A program made the translations under genes and the position numbers. A stretch of 64,000 nucleotides of DNA from assembly GCA_963573305.1 (NCBI GenBank), contig OY754329.1, positions 79,756,576-79,820,575 on the forward strand, written 5' to 3'. This DNA is from Pyrrhosoma nymphula. Taxonomy: Eukaryota > Arthropoda > Insecta > Odonata > Coenagrionidae. Below the pieces are notes generated by a model. The model searched no databases and was not told where the DNA came from. It saw only the letters and a program-made list of their open reading frames with translations. Shown piece by piece: positions 44,160-54,940 of the stretch (position 1 is its first letter; every line of letters begins with the position of its first letter).

Positions 44160-44222
44160 ATAGTAGGCCCTTGCATTGTGATTGCCACCTGGCCACCTGG
44201 GTCCGCGATTCGATGCACCACG
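44160..44222 (+). repeat. Possible tRNA-like relic
   Basis: TTGTGATTGCCACCTGGCCA and GGGTCCGCGATTCGATGCACC have tRNA-like A/B order with poor boxes. Weak support. Confidence 0.3.
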
Positions 44223-45904
44223 ATATCATACGATACAACAAATGTGCGATTATGTATGTGAGTAAAACGAGAAAAGTAATGCGTTAGGTAGGCATTCAAT
44301 TAGAATTATTACACGCGGCATTCACATGATTTGGATGACAAGCAATCAGGTTGGACATTTCACATCCTACTTGTTGAACTTGAATTCATTATGTGCATTT
44401 GTTCATATAATTATGTGAAAAACAGGTGAAATGAACCAAGCAGACAGATTTTCAGATAAATACATCAGCGAATATTATGCGTTAATTCACAACATGTAAT
44501 ATATGCATTAGATATAGAGATACATAAACGTCTTTATTGGGGCGAGATTGAGACTTTAAAAGACCCTTCTTCCATCTAACCCCTTAGCGTAGATACGTAT
44601 GCAAAATACACTATATCATGCGATAGGCTATATCATCGTGTCTCTTCCGTAACAAAGTAAATAGCACGACGATGGAATACCACAAAGTTACCAGTGAGCT
44701 TATTTTATTTATAAAAGTAAATAGCGCAACGAGATACAAATATTCAAATACAAATCTAGGAATTCCCCCCCCCCCCACTAACATCGCAATCCTGACGTAA
44801 AGTTACGCGATATTCCCATTTCGATAGAAATTTTATAGAGCAAAACACATCGCACATATCGCATCGCACATATGTATCACACATAAACTCGGTTAATATT
44901 ATGTATCATTATATAGGAAAATTATAGGGCTACTTCATCAAATATCGCAAATACATTGCATATTCAATTGATGGCGAGAGGTTTTAACCCTATCCGGCCC
45001 TATTTGCTTTAGAAAGTAGTTACATTAACTTTTGCATTATATGTGTCTTCCTTTCGTCTTTCTTTTGGCCTGGGAAATACGTGTTTAAGATTTTTACGTT
45101 CTAAACATCCCGCAACCGGGAAAGGTGGTTCATCTGGGAGAAGAGACTTGCAAATATGGTACATAAGCGACTTCTAAGTAATGTCCTAATTCGTCCACGT
45201 GGGTAGTAGTGTGTTGAATCACATTGCCAAATAACGTGTTATTTCAATTTCCATCGTACCGCAAGATCGGCTGGGAGATGCGATGTAACGCATTTCCGGC
45301 CTATCAAAGATGAGTAGGTATCGCTATCAGACCATGGGTTAAAATTTAGACTTTCTAGAAATAATATTTGACGTAACTTCCGAGACGATCTATTTTCTGA
45401 CGACCTCAAAACAGTTTACGAAACCCGACGTAATACGGTATATTAAATCATGAGAATGAAATTCGGGATAGAATACTGCAAAACGGGCAGGATTAAAATG
45501 CCATTTTTCCCGCGAACGATATGAGGCCATAATAAATGCCACTATGACCTGATAACTAGGCTTGCCGATCTTTGTCGATGCCCATGGTCAATGTCGACTA
45601 AGAAGTTGCTAATTATTTGATTTTCTCTCTCGTGCTTGCTTCTTAATTTCCTACGTAGTACTAAAAGCATGCATCGCAAGTTTCCTGTTTAGGAATCTTT
45701 GTATCTCTTTCTCTTGTATATATGTGCATTTATGTAGCCGCAAAATTCTCTGATACACATAGTTTCTACAACAATGGTAGTATACCTGTAGTATAGAGCA
45801 TATTGGTGAAATATAACCACCTGACAGGTACTCACAAGTTATAGCGAACGCATTTATCATCGTAGTTTCGTTAACTTCAGTAGAATATAGTGTAACATGT
45901 TGTT
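44223..45904. other. Anonymous AT-rich DNA
   Basis: A run of 12 C lies at 44765-44776 and ATCGCACAT is repeated in tandem near 44848-44872. A 91-codon minus frame at 45651-45926 is unrecognised. Confidence 0.45.
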
Positions 45905-45966
45905 TAAACCTCATCGCCAGCCGCACATCGCAGAGGTGGATTGCGGGGAGATATGTAGATGTAGAT
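45905..45966 (+). repeat. LINE/SINE tail with GTAGAT repeat
   Basis: GAGGTGGATTGCGGGGAGAT ATGTAGATGTAGATC matches the 3' end of the LINE at 19729 and the SINE at 42306. The head of this copy is not clear. Confidence 0.6.
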
Positions 45967-46740
45967 CAATATCGCAGTGGCATACATGTATATTTGGTAC
46001 ATGGTAGGTATTTGATTCATCTGAATATCATAGTCCTAGACTATTAGGCTAGAAATTCCTTCACTAGCCTCACCCTACTTCGTTGAAAACCCTACCACCC
46101 ACGCTGCCATTATACCCTCCCACAGTGCCTTCGAGAGCGAGACCGCTTTTTCCATGCCCTTCCCCCCACCCCACCAGCACTTCCTACCCCTCCTCCTCCC
46201 CTATCTATGCCACACTTTCCCCCCTTCGCCCTCCCCATCCCTCCCACTCCCTCCCCTCTATGTTCGGACGACCAGCCGTTTCCTTACTTCCTTCCTTCCG
46301 GCCGTCCAACCATTTGATTCATTTCGGGACCCGATCGTCACTTGCTAACAAAAGAGCGGGAGGGATGGTGACAAATAGTCGGGAGCGCCCCGTCAGCGGG
46401 AAAAAAAAGAACTAGATGTGAGGGGGAGAAGGAAATAAAAGGAATAATGCAAAGGGGGAGAGTGGGAGGGAGAGGAGGAGAATGAGGGTGAGAGAGAGGA
46501 ATAAAGGGAGATAGAGAGAGAGAGAGAGAGGATGAAGGAAAGAGGAGGAAAGCGCATGATCCGGCGTAAAAAGAGACGAATAAAGGGATTGTCGTACACT
46601 GCCCCACAACCACCCACCAAACGCTCGTCTCCCTTCACCTACGTCGACAAAACACCTACTTCCTCGCTCCAATTACTGGGCGATACGCGAATGCATGTCG
46701 TTGACCGATGTTCATCTTCGTATCCTCCCTATAGATAATG
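45967..46740. other. Low-complexity C/T-rich then G/A-rich block
   Basis: The plus strand is C/T-rich from 46075 to 46270 and G/A-rich from 46400 to 46560, including an AG run at 46513-46530. Six overlapping frames of 64-110 codons on both strands come from this composition. Their proteins are P/S/L-rich and none is recognised. Confidence 0.5.
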
Positions 46741-47539
46741 AAAACCAGAAAGACTTGGAGCAACGAAGGCTGATCGTCAACGTCAATTTAACGACGTAAG
46801 CGCTCTTATATGAGTACAGAATGGGAAATATAGGCCCGATTTCATAGCGTTTCAACGTTAGTCGCAAGCCTTTTTAGCTTAATGTTTACTACGGGATTTG
46901 GCTTTTGTGTATAACGTCCGTTCATTTCTAGAAAATAATGAACCAGAGCTCATAAATCTGGGGAACTGCGCGCTTTCCTATCCTACAACTGCGCAAATCT
47001 TTTACAAAATATTTAGCGCTTTCGGATCAAATCTTCGACGTGAATTTCGCTTAACACATTGAAAAATGTTTCTATCATTATTGGGCTGTGACGGCATGTG
47101 CATTAGCAGACGACATATTTTGCAGCGAGAAAGCATGACGACTCAGGTTTATAAGCAAACAGTTTAATGATTAAAATGGAATTAAAGTTATAATTATTTC
47201 GCATTTCGCATGGAAATTAAAATTTTCTTATTTGAATTACTTGAAGCTCTTGCTCTTACGCCTTGCCAAGTTCTCTTCAAATTTCAAACTTAATCGCCAT
47301 TGGTCTGATAGCCCCACAATGCTTTGAACTCTATAGAACGCAGATCGTTCCCATAGCCTGCTTGAATTTGCGATGATGAGTTTCCATTTTCTTAAGACGT
47401 GCTATTTTCTGCGCAGCACCATTGGAAGGCACTCGTTATCGAATCGACTTACTAATGAATCACTCGACGATGGTGACATAACTGTCTAACCTATGTTATT
47501 GAAATTCGGAATAATATTTTGCTAAAAACGAAGTCAATA
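46741..47539. other. Anonymous AT-rich DNA
   Basis: No frame of 60 codons or more and no recognised repeat. Confidence 0.5.
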
Positions 47540-48010
47540 TTTTTGCCAAGCTAATAACTTTATTTTATACGCAACAAATATCCTGTGCATTTTTAAAAAC
47601 GATCTATTATGCACTAGCATACTCTAAAATAAGGTAAGTATGGCTTAATATGCTGGGGAGGAGCTTACTAAATTCTCTTATAAGAACACAAAATGCAATT
47701 AAGGGTATTGTCCGAGTGATAACCCGAAAAGGTCGTTTTGAACCTTCCTTCCCCATTATTGACACAAGGTTACTTAGACACCTCAAAATATTCAAGGTTT
47801 CAAGATAATGTTTTATTCGCAGCGGCAATTTGCCAAACATATTCCAAAAACCACACTACTATGCACTTAGAAATAATTCTTGCTATGTTTTGTCGAAGCC
47901 CTACCTAACTTTGTATAAACGTTCTTTTATTTATATAGGGTCAATGGCATTGAATATGTTACCTAAAATGTTAAGACTGCAAAGAAGCTATGTGGATTCT
48001 TAAATTGTCT
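47540..48010 (+). pseudogene. LINE C-terminal region, broken
   Basis: One plus-strand frame runs from 47599 to a stop at 48001-48003 with only two internal stops. It reads TIYYALAYSKI, LIRTQNAIKGIVRVITRKGR, DTRLLRHLKIFKV, IRSGNLPNIF, HYYALRNNSCYVL and IYIGSMALNMLPKML. This is the same C-terminal region as at 23160-23860 (YYALxxSK ... FKVLKLFYxRSGN ... LRN ... LP) on the opposite strand. The two copies are clearly diverged from each other. The N-terminal side fades near 47540. A stretch up to about 48350, ending in GAGCAATAAATTT, may be the 3' UTR. The minus frame at 47607-47840 is its antisense shadow. Confidence 0.85.
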
Positions 48011-49885
48011 AAACCATGGCTATTGAATATAGAAAATGTAAATTGTTTCTTTTTTTCTTAAATAAGCTCTTGATTGTACTCCAAACGTATCGATACGTCC
48101 GTATTATGTTACGTGGTAAATCTTTAGATATCTATGTGTATTTATGGTTCAATGTGCAAGATATCATTGTTAATGTGTGATTTACAGAATGTCATTGTAG
48201 GTCCGCTGGGTCAGCAGTATTGCATCATGTCATTTTGATGGTTTCCCCACCCTCAGGCCGATTATCTTGAGGGACACCTAGCTCCAAATTTTTTTCATTG
48301 TATGTCCATAAAAATATGTATTTTTTTACGGAGCAATAAATTTTCTATTTCAATATTGGCTGAATAAGTTTTTGAGAAATGCGTTTGACACAGGAGATAA
48401 ATCAATCGATCATTGAATATAAACGGTCCAGGAGTAGATAAACTTGGTGGTAATCGCATTGAAAGAGCATGACAAAAAGCATAAGGAAACATGCAAGAGA
48501 TGGAACGAAAGGGCCAAAGGTCCCCTCGAAAGGTCACTATGGGAGTCTCCCGGGACATCTGTGGGTTCATCAATGCTTGACTCACCCCCAATCACCTCAA
48601 ACTCTCCAATGGCAAGTCACCAAGTTTTGCTCTGCCTCTATCATCGATACTACTCAATATCAAGAGTATTATATATGGATATATCAATAGTTTCACATTA
48701 ATCGATGTGTATTTGAAAATTATTTTCAGTTCGATACATCGATATAAAATCGATATTTTTAAGGAAAAGTCGATAAAAATCTAATACTTTCCAGTCCTAC
48801 TTTTACCCGCACTCCTCAGCTGGTTGGAGAAAAACTCTTCGTGAAACCAATTGCCAGGGACTGTCACTCAACTCCTTCGCTTTCCTTTCTTCTTCCATTT
48901 CTTTTATTTCCTCGCCGCCAGATTTTTTCCAAATTGCAATACGTTATTCTTCTGACGCGCGGACAAAGCGGTTCGCGTCGGCGGCAGACAATTCCGGAAT
49001 CCACCGCCAGACTTTGTAATCATTTTTAATTTTCCACTCGGCCCTTTTCCGCGTTCGTGCTTTCGGGAGGAATGGGAGATAAGAGAATGATGCCGGAAAC
49101 CTCGTCGTAAGAATGAATATACACGAATAAATTCTTCCGCCCATATTAATTCGAATGAAAATTAAAACGAAGAAACGAAACTGCAATATTTCGCGAATGA
49201 AAAAGAACTGAGTGCGTGAATTATGACATCCATGCAATGGAAGAGGTATCATGCATGCAAACCTTGGCTTTAACACGCATCTACAATGTGGTTGATGTCT
49301 TGATAAATTCATTTGACGAGTAGAGTTTGTTCGTCATTTATTCCTTTTTAGCAAGTGCGGAATAGGTAAATATAAGGAGGCATTTATGATGGGAAATACT
49401 ATTGCTGCGTTCGAAGAAAATACGATTACCAATTGGAAAAGGGTGCATTAAACAGGCCTGCAATACAGCACTATACAGATCAGATACATGTACAACTAGA
49501 ACAACGACTGGGAATAGAATATAGACCGCTTCGAAGTCAGGTGCTAGAGGCGGATGCTGGAAGAACACATTGGAAGAAATCCCAGTAAAGATGAGTTATA
49601 TAGATGTGGATAAAACCGTATGGAGCACTCCTTAAGTTCGGTTTTATTATATCTGGATAATATGTTTTCGCTATGAAATCCAAAGTAATTACAATCTATT
49701 GCAATGTCGTACATGCACCGAAGAGAAATGCACACCTTCTGTATTTTTGACCGTAACTTCATCACAGTATAATATCGACGTAGAGGTAATCATTGCAGCT
49801 ATACAAATAGTGGATGTCAGGATAAAATTTCATGTAACTTCTTAAAGAAATTCTCTTACAATAGCTGATGACCTACCTGCCTGAA
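48011..49885. other. Anonymous DNA
   Basis: Overlapping frames at 48295-48701 in both strands, 48944-49312 (-), 49338-49568 (-) and 49544-49765 (-) are unrecognised. ATCGAT occurs four times between about 48640 and 48755, near the insect DRE core TATCGATA but without a perfect match. A CpG-richer stretch lies at 48950-49060. Confidence 0.4.
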
Positions 49886-50637
49886 TTATGACGGGTCATT
49901 CCACGTCAAGTGGTCTAGTTTTTGAGAAGTACCCCGCTCGACCATCTCAGGTATATTGTGCATAGCTGTACATATCTTAAATGAATGTGTACTAATTTTT
50001 AGGTCCGTTAGTGAAATACTTTTGGAGTTGTAGCCGTTTGTGTGACCCCATGTCACGACCCCCTGCGACATGACTGTGAAAAAAAAACTTTGAGAAATGA
50101 TATCTCTGTAGCCTTTTTGCCAAAATAAATTATACGTACCTATCATTGAACAACCTTTAGTGCTCTTTAATATGAAAATTATGATAGTATGTTCTCCAAG
50201 CGCACTGAGTAAATAAAATGCAGCAAAGTAGGCCTCAGAAATTAGTTATACAAAAAACTTTAGCGTGCTCTGTCTTTTTCAATAAATGTATAATGGCTAT
50301 TTAACCCCTTTCACAATATTTCCATGTAAGTGAGAGTTCGACAGCGTAGTTTCAAACACCCAGCGTTTTTCGTTTGTTTACAAATCCCATCTAAATTTCA
50401 CGACTTTTGTAAAAAGTTAAAAAACAGGATGTTTTCAACCTGTTTCTGTAAAACACTACCTTCAACAAACGCCGTTAAACCTACTTCATCGGATAGAGCA
50501 TATCTTTAAGACCCTAGAAAAGTTTCTGCAAAACCAGCTGTTTCACTTCTCCGTTTCCTTTACACAATTGTGCCGTGCTTGTGTGACGTAAATAAAATTT
50601 TATGAAGAGTACGCAGGCCAATTTTTCACCTCAAGCC
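49886..50637. repeat. Possible dispersed repeat
   Basis: The stretch begins near GACGGGTCATTCCACGTCAA (49889-49908), a phrase I associate with dispersed repeats in arthropod genomes, from memory only. An 86-codon minus frame (49886-50146) has no recognised motif. It runs toward the CTGAAGA/GAAA motif at 50638. Confidence 0.3.
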
Positions 50638-50672
50638 CTGAAGATGCAAATACAACATTGTGAAATGTTGGC
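50638..50672 (+). repeat. CTGAnGA-type motif, single copy
   Basis: CTGAAGA is followed 17 bases later by GAAATGTTGGCAAG. Both halves are in the order seen in the fold-back family, with GAAACGTTGG altered to GAAATGTTGG. A CTTTATTCATT stretch follows, similar to the AATAAA-rich flanks of other copies. Confidence 0.45.
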
Positions 50673-51293
50673 AAGAGGTACCTATGTGAACTTTATTCAT
50701 TGACCAACCCTCCAAAACAGCTTTTTAATTTAATTTAGTGGTAAAAACCTGCTCTAAACAAAGATACAAATTGTACTTTGATATTAACAGCTACCAATGA
50801 AATAGTATGACGGTATGAAGTACCATATGTTTTAGTGACATCCATGCCTTAAGATCAGATCTCAATGAAAAAAATAAAAAATCTAGAGTCGATATGATGA
50901 ATGCTTTTATCGATACGATGATGGAACACAGTAACAACGCATTAGTCTCCTTTTTCCGTTTAATTAGCCACTCAGGGGAGACATAAACCATTGATAATAT
51001 TATATCAGAGCGTTAGTCTCTAGTAATTAATAAGAGGTAATTAACAAGCGTATGTTGATTAGCCTGATGTACAGCAAACAAATTAAACCAACTAGGAAAA
51101 CACACTAGAGCAACAACAGGCCGAAGAGAAATAGCGGTCGCACGAGGGCAGAGGATGTCAAAACTACTGTGCCAGCAGTATATTGAATATCGTATCCTAG
51201 TCTCAGGCCATTCGTACACCACGTTAAAAATTAAAGAGATGCAAATGAAATTTCCGACAAAAACTTCGTAAATTGCAAGTTTTAACGTATATT
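50673..51293. other. Anonymous AT-rich DNA
   Basis: A 132-codon minus frame (51013-51411) runs into the fold-back arm and is unrecognised. A 66-codon minus frame at 50791-50991 is also unrecognised. Confidence 0.4.
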
Positions 51294-51619
51294 TTAGCGT
51301 AAAATGTTCTCGGGATTTAAACCGGGTTATATTGGAACAACGTACCGACGTTTCGACAGATGACTCGTCCGACGTCTTCAGGGGAAATTTCGTCGAATTG
51401 AAGTACGGCAAGCTTATAATCTGGGTCCAACAATCAGCTGACTCCTGATAGGACGGAGGGTGAAATTTGAAAAATGCGAAAAGAAAAAAACTTACACAAT
51501 ACGACCAATCAGGATCGCCGATTCAATAACATCCCTGAAAACGATTGATTTCGACCGTCGAATCATCGGTACATTTTGACAATTTAACCCGGTGGGATCC
51601 CGAAAAGAATTTACGCTAA
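51294..51619. repeat. Fold-back element at 51.4 kb with hammerhead-like motif
   Basis: Arms 51294-51357 and about 51559-51619 are inverted copies of some 60 bases: TTAGCGTAAAATGTTCTCGG against CCGAAAAGAATTTACGCTAA, with AACCCGG in the middle of each. The left arm on the minus strand (51347-51381) has CTGAAGA, 20 bases, then GAAACGTCGG. In the right arm the motif is eroded to ATCGGTAC. The interior of about 200 bases is anonymous. Its arms share wording with those at 63127-63293 and 43981-44075, so these three form a subfamily. Confidence 0.75.
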
Positions 51620-51783
51620 GTAATTGCATGATAACGTGGCAATGTTGCGTGTAATAAACGTGAGCATTTTAAAGACTCATTATTACATGTAACTTTTAGG
51701 GTCTCCGGAAATTTAAAAAACTACCGTTATTATTCATCAAAAGGTAAAATGCTTACAGTTAGTATTTTCTATAATATTTTAGT

Positions 51784-51817
51784 ACGACGCGTTTTAACGA
51801 TTTACGTCATCGTCTAA
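51784..51817 (-). repeat. CTGAnGA-type motif, eroded
   Basis: The minus strand reads TTAGACGATGACGTAAATCG then TTAAAACGCGTCG. It keeps the ACGCGT palindrome plus C, and a GATGACG core, but the CTGA and GAAA parts have changed. Confidence 0.4.
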
Positions 51818-52839
51818 GGAAGTAAATGCTTACTAAAAACTAGTCGAAATAATGATTAAAACATTCTTAAAATCATTCAATTCGGCATTCAAACACATCA
51901 ATTAATAATTGATGCTACCTCGCAAGTATTTTAAAGGGTAATACAGAGAGGCCTCGCTAGCATTTTAAACGGTAATACGGATATTTTGAGAAATCACTTC
52001 GATTTTTATAATCTTCCAAAATTGAGGACCTGAATCACTTGAAAAGCTGTAATAATAACTTGACATGTCCATCGAGTGATGCAAGGTATAATGGCCAAAT
52101 AATTAGTTAATTTATGTTAAAACAAAAGAGCATAAGATGTTTTCTACAACAATATATAGGATGTTATCCTAGCATATCCTGCTACAGGCAGGCCCGTAAG
52201 GCGGCTGACTAAAATAAAGGAAAGCGTAACTGAAATACATATGAAACGGCGCTGGGAAATCAAGGACAGGGGTGGACGAGGGGTGGAATAGTGGGCGGCA
52301 GAAGTCGCGGGTCGGCTGGCATCCTAGGCGGTGGCCTGAGCAGCCCGACTCCGTCCCCCCCCCCCCCCATTTCCCATCCCCCGCCCCATCAACTTCAAAT
52401 ACTACTGTGATTCATAAAGGCCGTACGTTAAGTATTTTTCGATTTGCTCCGCGACTGTACACTTCACAAACAAAGAACTGCTACTGCGTATAGAGTGGAG
52501 CTTCGACGACACAAAAAAACACGTGGACATAGACACTGAAATGATAACTATGGCAATAACTATGTTTCATCAAACGTAAAAAATCTATTTTTCAAAACTC
52601 AAAAATTATTATTTTTTTCTTCATTTTTACTGGAAAAAGGTTTAACTCCAATGCCCTCCTAATATTCGGATAAATTACCACTGATTAGAATTTTCGTGTG
52701 TCTACATGCTATGTTTACAAAGAACAAATCTCAAAGCATGATTAGCCTAGAGATATTGTATATTGCAAAAGCTAAGGTTACATTGCACCGAGTATTCTAC
52801 AACCTTAATTCTTAGACAAATACAACATACATGTTCACA
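51818..52839. other. Anonymous AT-rich DNA
   Basis: ATTTTAAAGGGTAATACAGA and ATTTTAAACGGTAATACGGA near 51930 and 51962 form a local tandem repeat of about 32 bases. A run of 14 C is at 52355-52368. A 73-codon plus frame (52272-52493) is unrecognised. Confidence 0.45.
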
Positions 52840-52906
52840 GTAGGATTCAAGCCCTTGACCTTTGGGTTACCTTGCTAGAAGAAACCATCCTGTCTACTGC
52901 GATCAC
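52840..52906 (-). repeat. tRNA-like SINE head
   Basis: On the minus strand AAGGTCAAGGGCTTGAATCC gives the B-box, preceded by a tRNA-like half containing AGCAAGGTAACCCAA. It is related to the relic at 33119-33185 (shared GACCTTTGGGT). Confidence 0.45.
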
Positions 52907-53217
52907 AAATTACCAATGTGCGTACAGTTTGTTGCAAATTGCCGAGTTAACTCTGTTCTAATTTAAAAAAATTAGGAAAGAAATATTGCTGTCTCTCAAT
53001 GGATTTTTATCAAGTCTGCGAAATCTCGGTGACGTACGATTAGGGTGATTGAATTGAATTATGTATTTTTTATTAGCAGGATCTTCATGCTATTACAGAT
53101 AAATTTGCCCTCAAATTTGGATGGAGCTCCGTTACAATTGAAAATAAGTACGTGTAACGAAGACTAACATGCAGGAGCCTATGAAACAACCATAATTAGT
53201 AAATTTCCACTTAGATC

Positions 53218-53380
53218 AGGGGCGGCTCCAGACCAGAGGTTCAGGGGGGGCACCAGCGGCTCTTGGGGTATGGAATATTCCCCAGGAAAAGGGGGGTTCG
53301 TGGGTTTCTTCCCGGAAATTCATAACAATCTATGTGAAAAATGGTTTTGGGGGGTAAGGGGGGGAAATTGTCCCTACCCT
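53218..53380. repeat. G-rich low-complexity stretch
   Basis: GGGGCGGCTCCAGACCAGAG is followed by repeated runs of G (GGGGGGGGCACC, AAAAGGGGGGTT, TTTTGGGGGGTAAGGGGGGG). It may be the start of a dispersed repeat. The family is not recognised. Confidence 0.4.
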
Positions 53381-53441
53381 ATAATTCAGTCTCGATCTAG
53401 AATGGACGTGTAATAACTCGTCTTACTAAGTTAAAATCAAG

Positions 53442-53711
53442 ATGGCGTCAGACCATAAAATAATGTTGCGCGAAGGTGAGGAAGCCCTGGTGACAGATCT
53501 ATACCAAAGGAAAATTAACGGAATATTTTCGCCTGTAACACATCCGACGTATGCAAAAGCCAATCACAAATACTCATTCAGTAATCGTTTTCTCTTACCG
53601 AGCCTCACCATCCGAGGAAGTATTCAAATTGAGGAGAAAAGTATTAACCACCTACGCTTACCGCTTATCGCTATTCTATTAAAATTACGAGCGCTAACCA
53701 CACAAAATTAA
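53442..53711 (+). CDS. Candidate start codon and first exon (weak)
   Basis: ATG at 53442 lies in CAAGATGGCGTC, which is both a favourable initiation context and a match to the YY1/Pho core. An 89-codon frame follows, with no recognised domain. After only 34 bases CGAAG is followed by GTGAGG (donor at 53476), so the true coding exon might be just MASDHKIMLRE plus one base. The region lies 0.5 kb from a CpG-rich block with promoter-like motifs, but on the wrong side of it for a divergent promoter pair. Unsupported by homology. Confidence 0.25.
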   Translation: MASDHKIMLREGEEALVTDLYQRKINGIFSPVTHPTYAKANHKYSFSNRFLLPSLTIRGSIQIEEKSINHLRLPLIAILLKLRALTTQN

Positions 53712-53984
53712 AACTCAATGAAATTAAATAGAACTTCACTTACTTTACACCCGCTAGAATCCATGAGGCGAGCATTTCAGTCTCTCCTTAGGTGATTCAA
53801 CTCCAATCTAACCTCTGCGTAGATGATGAGTCCCAACACCGTAGAAAGAAAAATATAAACATTTCTCCTTGATAAACGACAGCGCTGGAGAAATTACACT
53901 ATTCTCGTACATTTCGATGGCACAGATTGAAACTCGTCTTGAATATAGGAGATAGTCAAGATAGCACAGGTTTGCGTATAAACT

Positions 53985-54165
53985 CTTCCGCGAATGCAAC
54001 ATTGTAAAAACCGCGACCAACTGAACCGCGAGCACGACGCGAAGAGAACGACGCTCAAGCACGATGCATTCTGGGATTGCGATGGCCGCGAACAACCCGT
54101 GGCCAATGGACGGGTGTCAGTAGATGATGACGCTCAAATGTTAAGCCAATAGAAATTATTACTGA
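53985..54165 (-). promoter_or_regulatory. Candidate CpG-rich promoter
   Basis: This short CpG-rich stretch has several promoter-type words. ATCCCAGAATGCATCG on the minus strand (54062-54078) matches most of the ZNF143/Staf site. CCAAT occurs at about 54103 (GGCCAATGG) and 54143 (AGCCAATAG). On the minus strand TTCAGTTGG (about 54014-54030) resembles the arthropod initiator TCAGTY. An open frame of 95 codons (53808-54095, minus) follows, and its internal ATG just below the initiator would give a 64-residue frame. The product is not recognised. Confidence 0.35.
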
Positions 54166-54572
54166 ATCAGCCACTGGTAGCTAGCCTTTAAAAAAAATGA
54201 GACAACGGTCACCCCCTCCCCCCCACCTACACCTCATCCCACACGAGGCTCAAGCGAAGCTAGGGGAGGGAGAACGAAATATAAACCATCTTGCGCAACT
54301 GAAGGTTTCTTCTTACGCTGGAATCACGTTACGCCGAGAACGACCAAGGTGTTGCGTTACCAGCACAACTGCTTTGGGAAAGGAGACGTCCAATAACTCA
54401 CGAGGCAGTGCCTCGCTGTGTTCTCAACTCGCAAATGGATTCACTCGTTTGCTTCGAGTAAACATTTGCTAGGTTTATCTTTAAGTAAATGATAAGTCAC
54501 TAGCTTTTTCGCTTGATGGTTATTCTCTAAATACATATGTGTTACACAAAAAGAGAGAAGAAATTTTTAAAC
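54166..54572. other. GC-richer DNA
   Basis: A 91-codon plus frame (54197-54472) starts in a C-rich run and is unrecognised. Confidence 0.35.
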
Positions 54573-54860
54573 GCGAGGGTTAACCCAAAAGTAAGGCCTC
54601 CAAAGTCCTACAGCCGCAAGGAAATTATTTGGGTGGCAGTTGGCACCACGGATGTATACTTCCATCCCCTTCTTTCAAAAAAACTGTCACCGAACTCGCT
54701 AGCTCGTTTAGTCTTCGCTTGGGAATCTTTTGAAATGGAGATCCCGATCGCCGTTCCCGCTAAGTCCGCACTAGCCTGGAATGGCCCGCAAGATCATGGC
54801 AACTGCCTTTTGGGATCGCAAAGGGGATATTGTAAATCGAATTCATGCCTATTTGAACCG
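54573..54860 (+). pseudogene. mariner transposon, internal-deletion derivative
   Basis: The 5' end reads GCGAGGGTTAACCCAAAAGT followed by AAGGCCTCC, consistent with a mariner terminal repeat. At 54735 an ATG begins MEIPIAVPAKS, like the N-terminus of mariner transposases. The sequence then jumps: from 54790, in another frame, it encodes KIMATAFWDRKGDI, the catalytic-core block around the second aspartate (known pattern KxMAxxFWDxxGxxxxD). About half of the transposase between these parts is missing, and the frame is broken. A 3' terminal repeat was not found before the next element begins at 54941. The 109-codon open frame at 54537-54866 crosses these parts in the wrong register and is not a real product. 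Confidence 0.75.
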
Positions 54861-54940
54861 CAATAAATGTAGACTCACATTGTGAGGCACTCAAAGAACC
54901 CTAATGGGCGATTCAAAACCGGAGAAGAGGAATTCTCTAA

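Noticed and set aside
46083..46738. Cluster of overlapping frames of 64-110 codons
   Set aside because: They arise from C/T-rich and G/A-rich low-complexity DNA; the proteins are S/P/L-rich and unrelated to anything.
48630..48760. DRE/DREF promoter cluster (ATCGAT words)
   Set aside because: Four ATCGAT words are present, but none is the full TATCGATA site, and no gene start is visible.
54537..54866. 109-codon frame as a gene
   Set aside because: It crosses the mariner remnant in the wrong register after 54790; the real similarity is in another frame.
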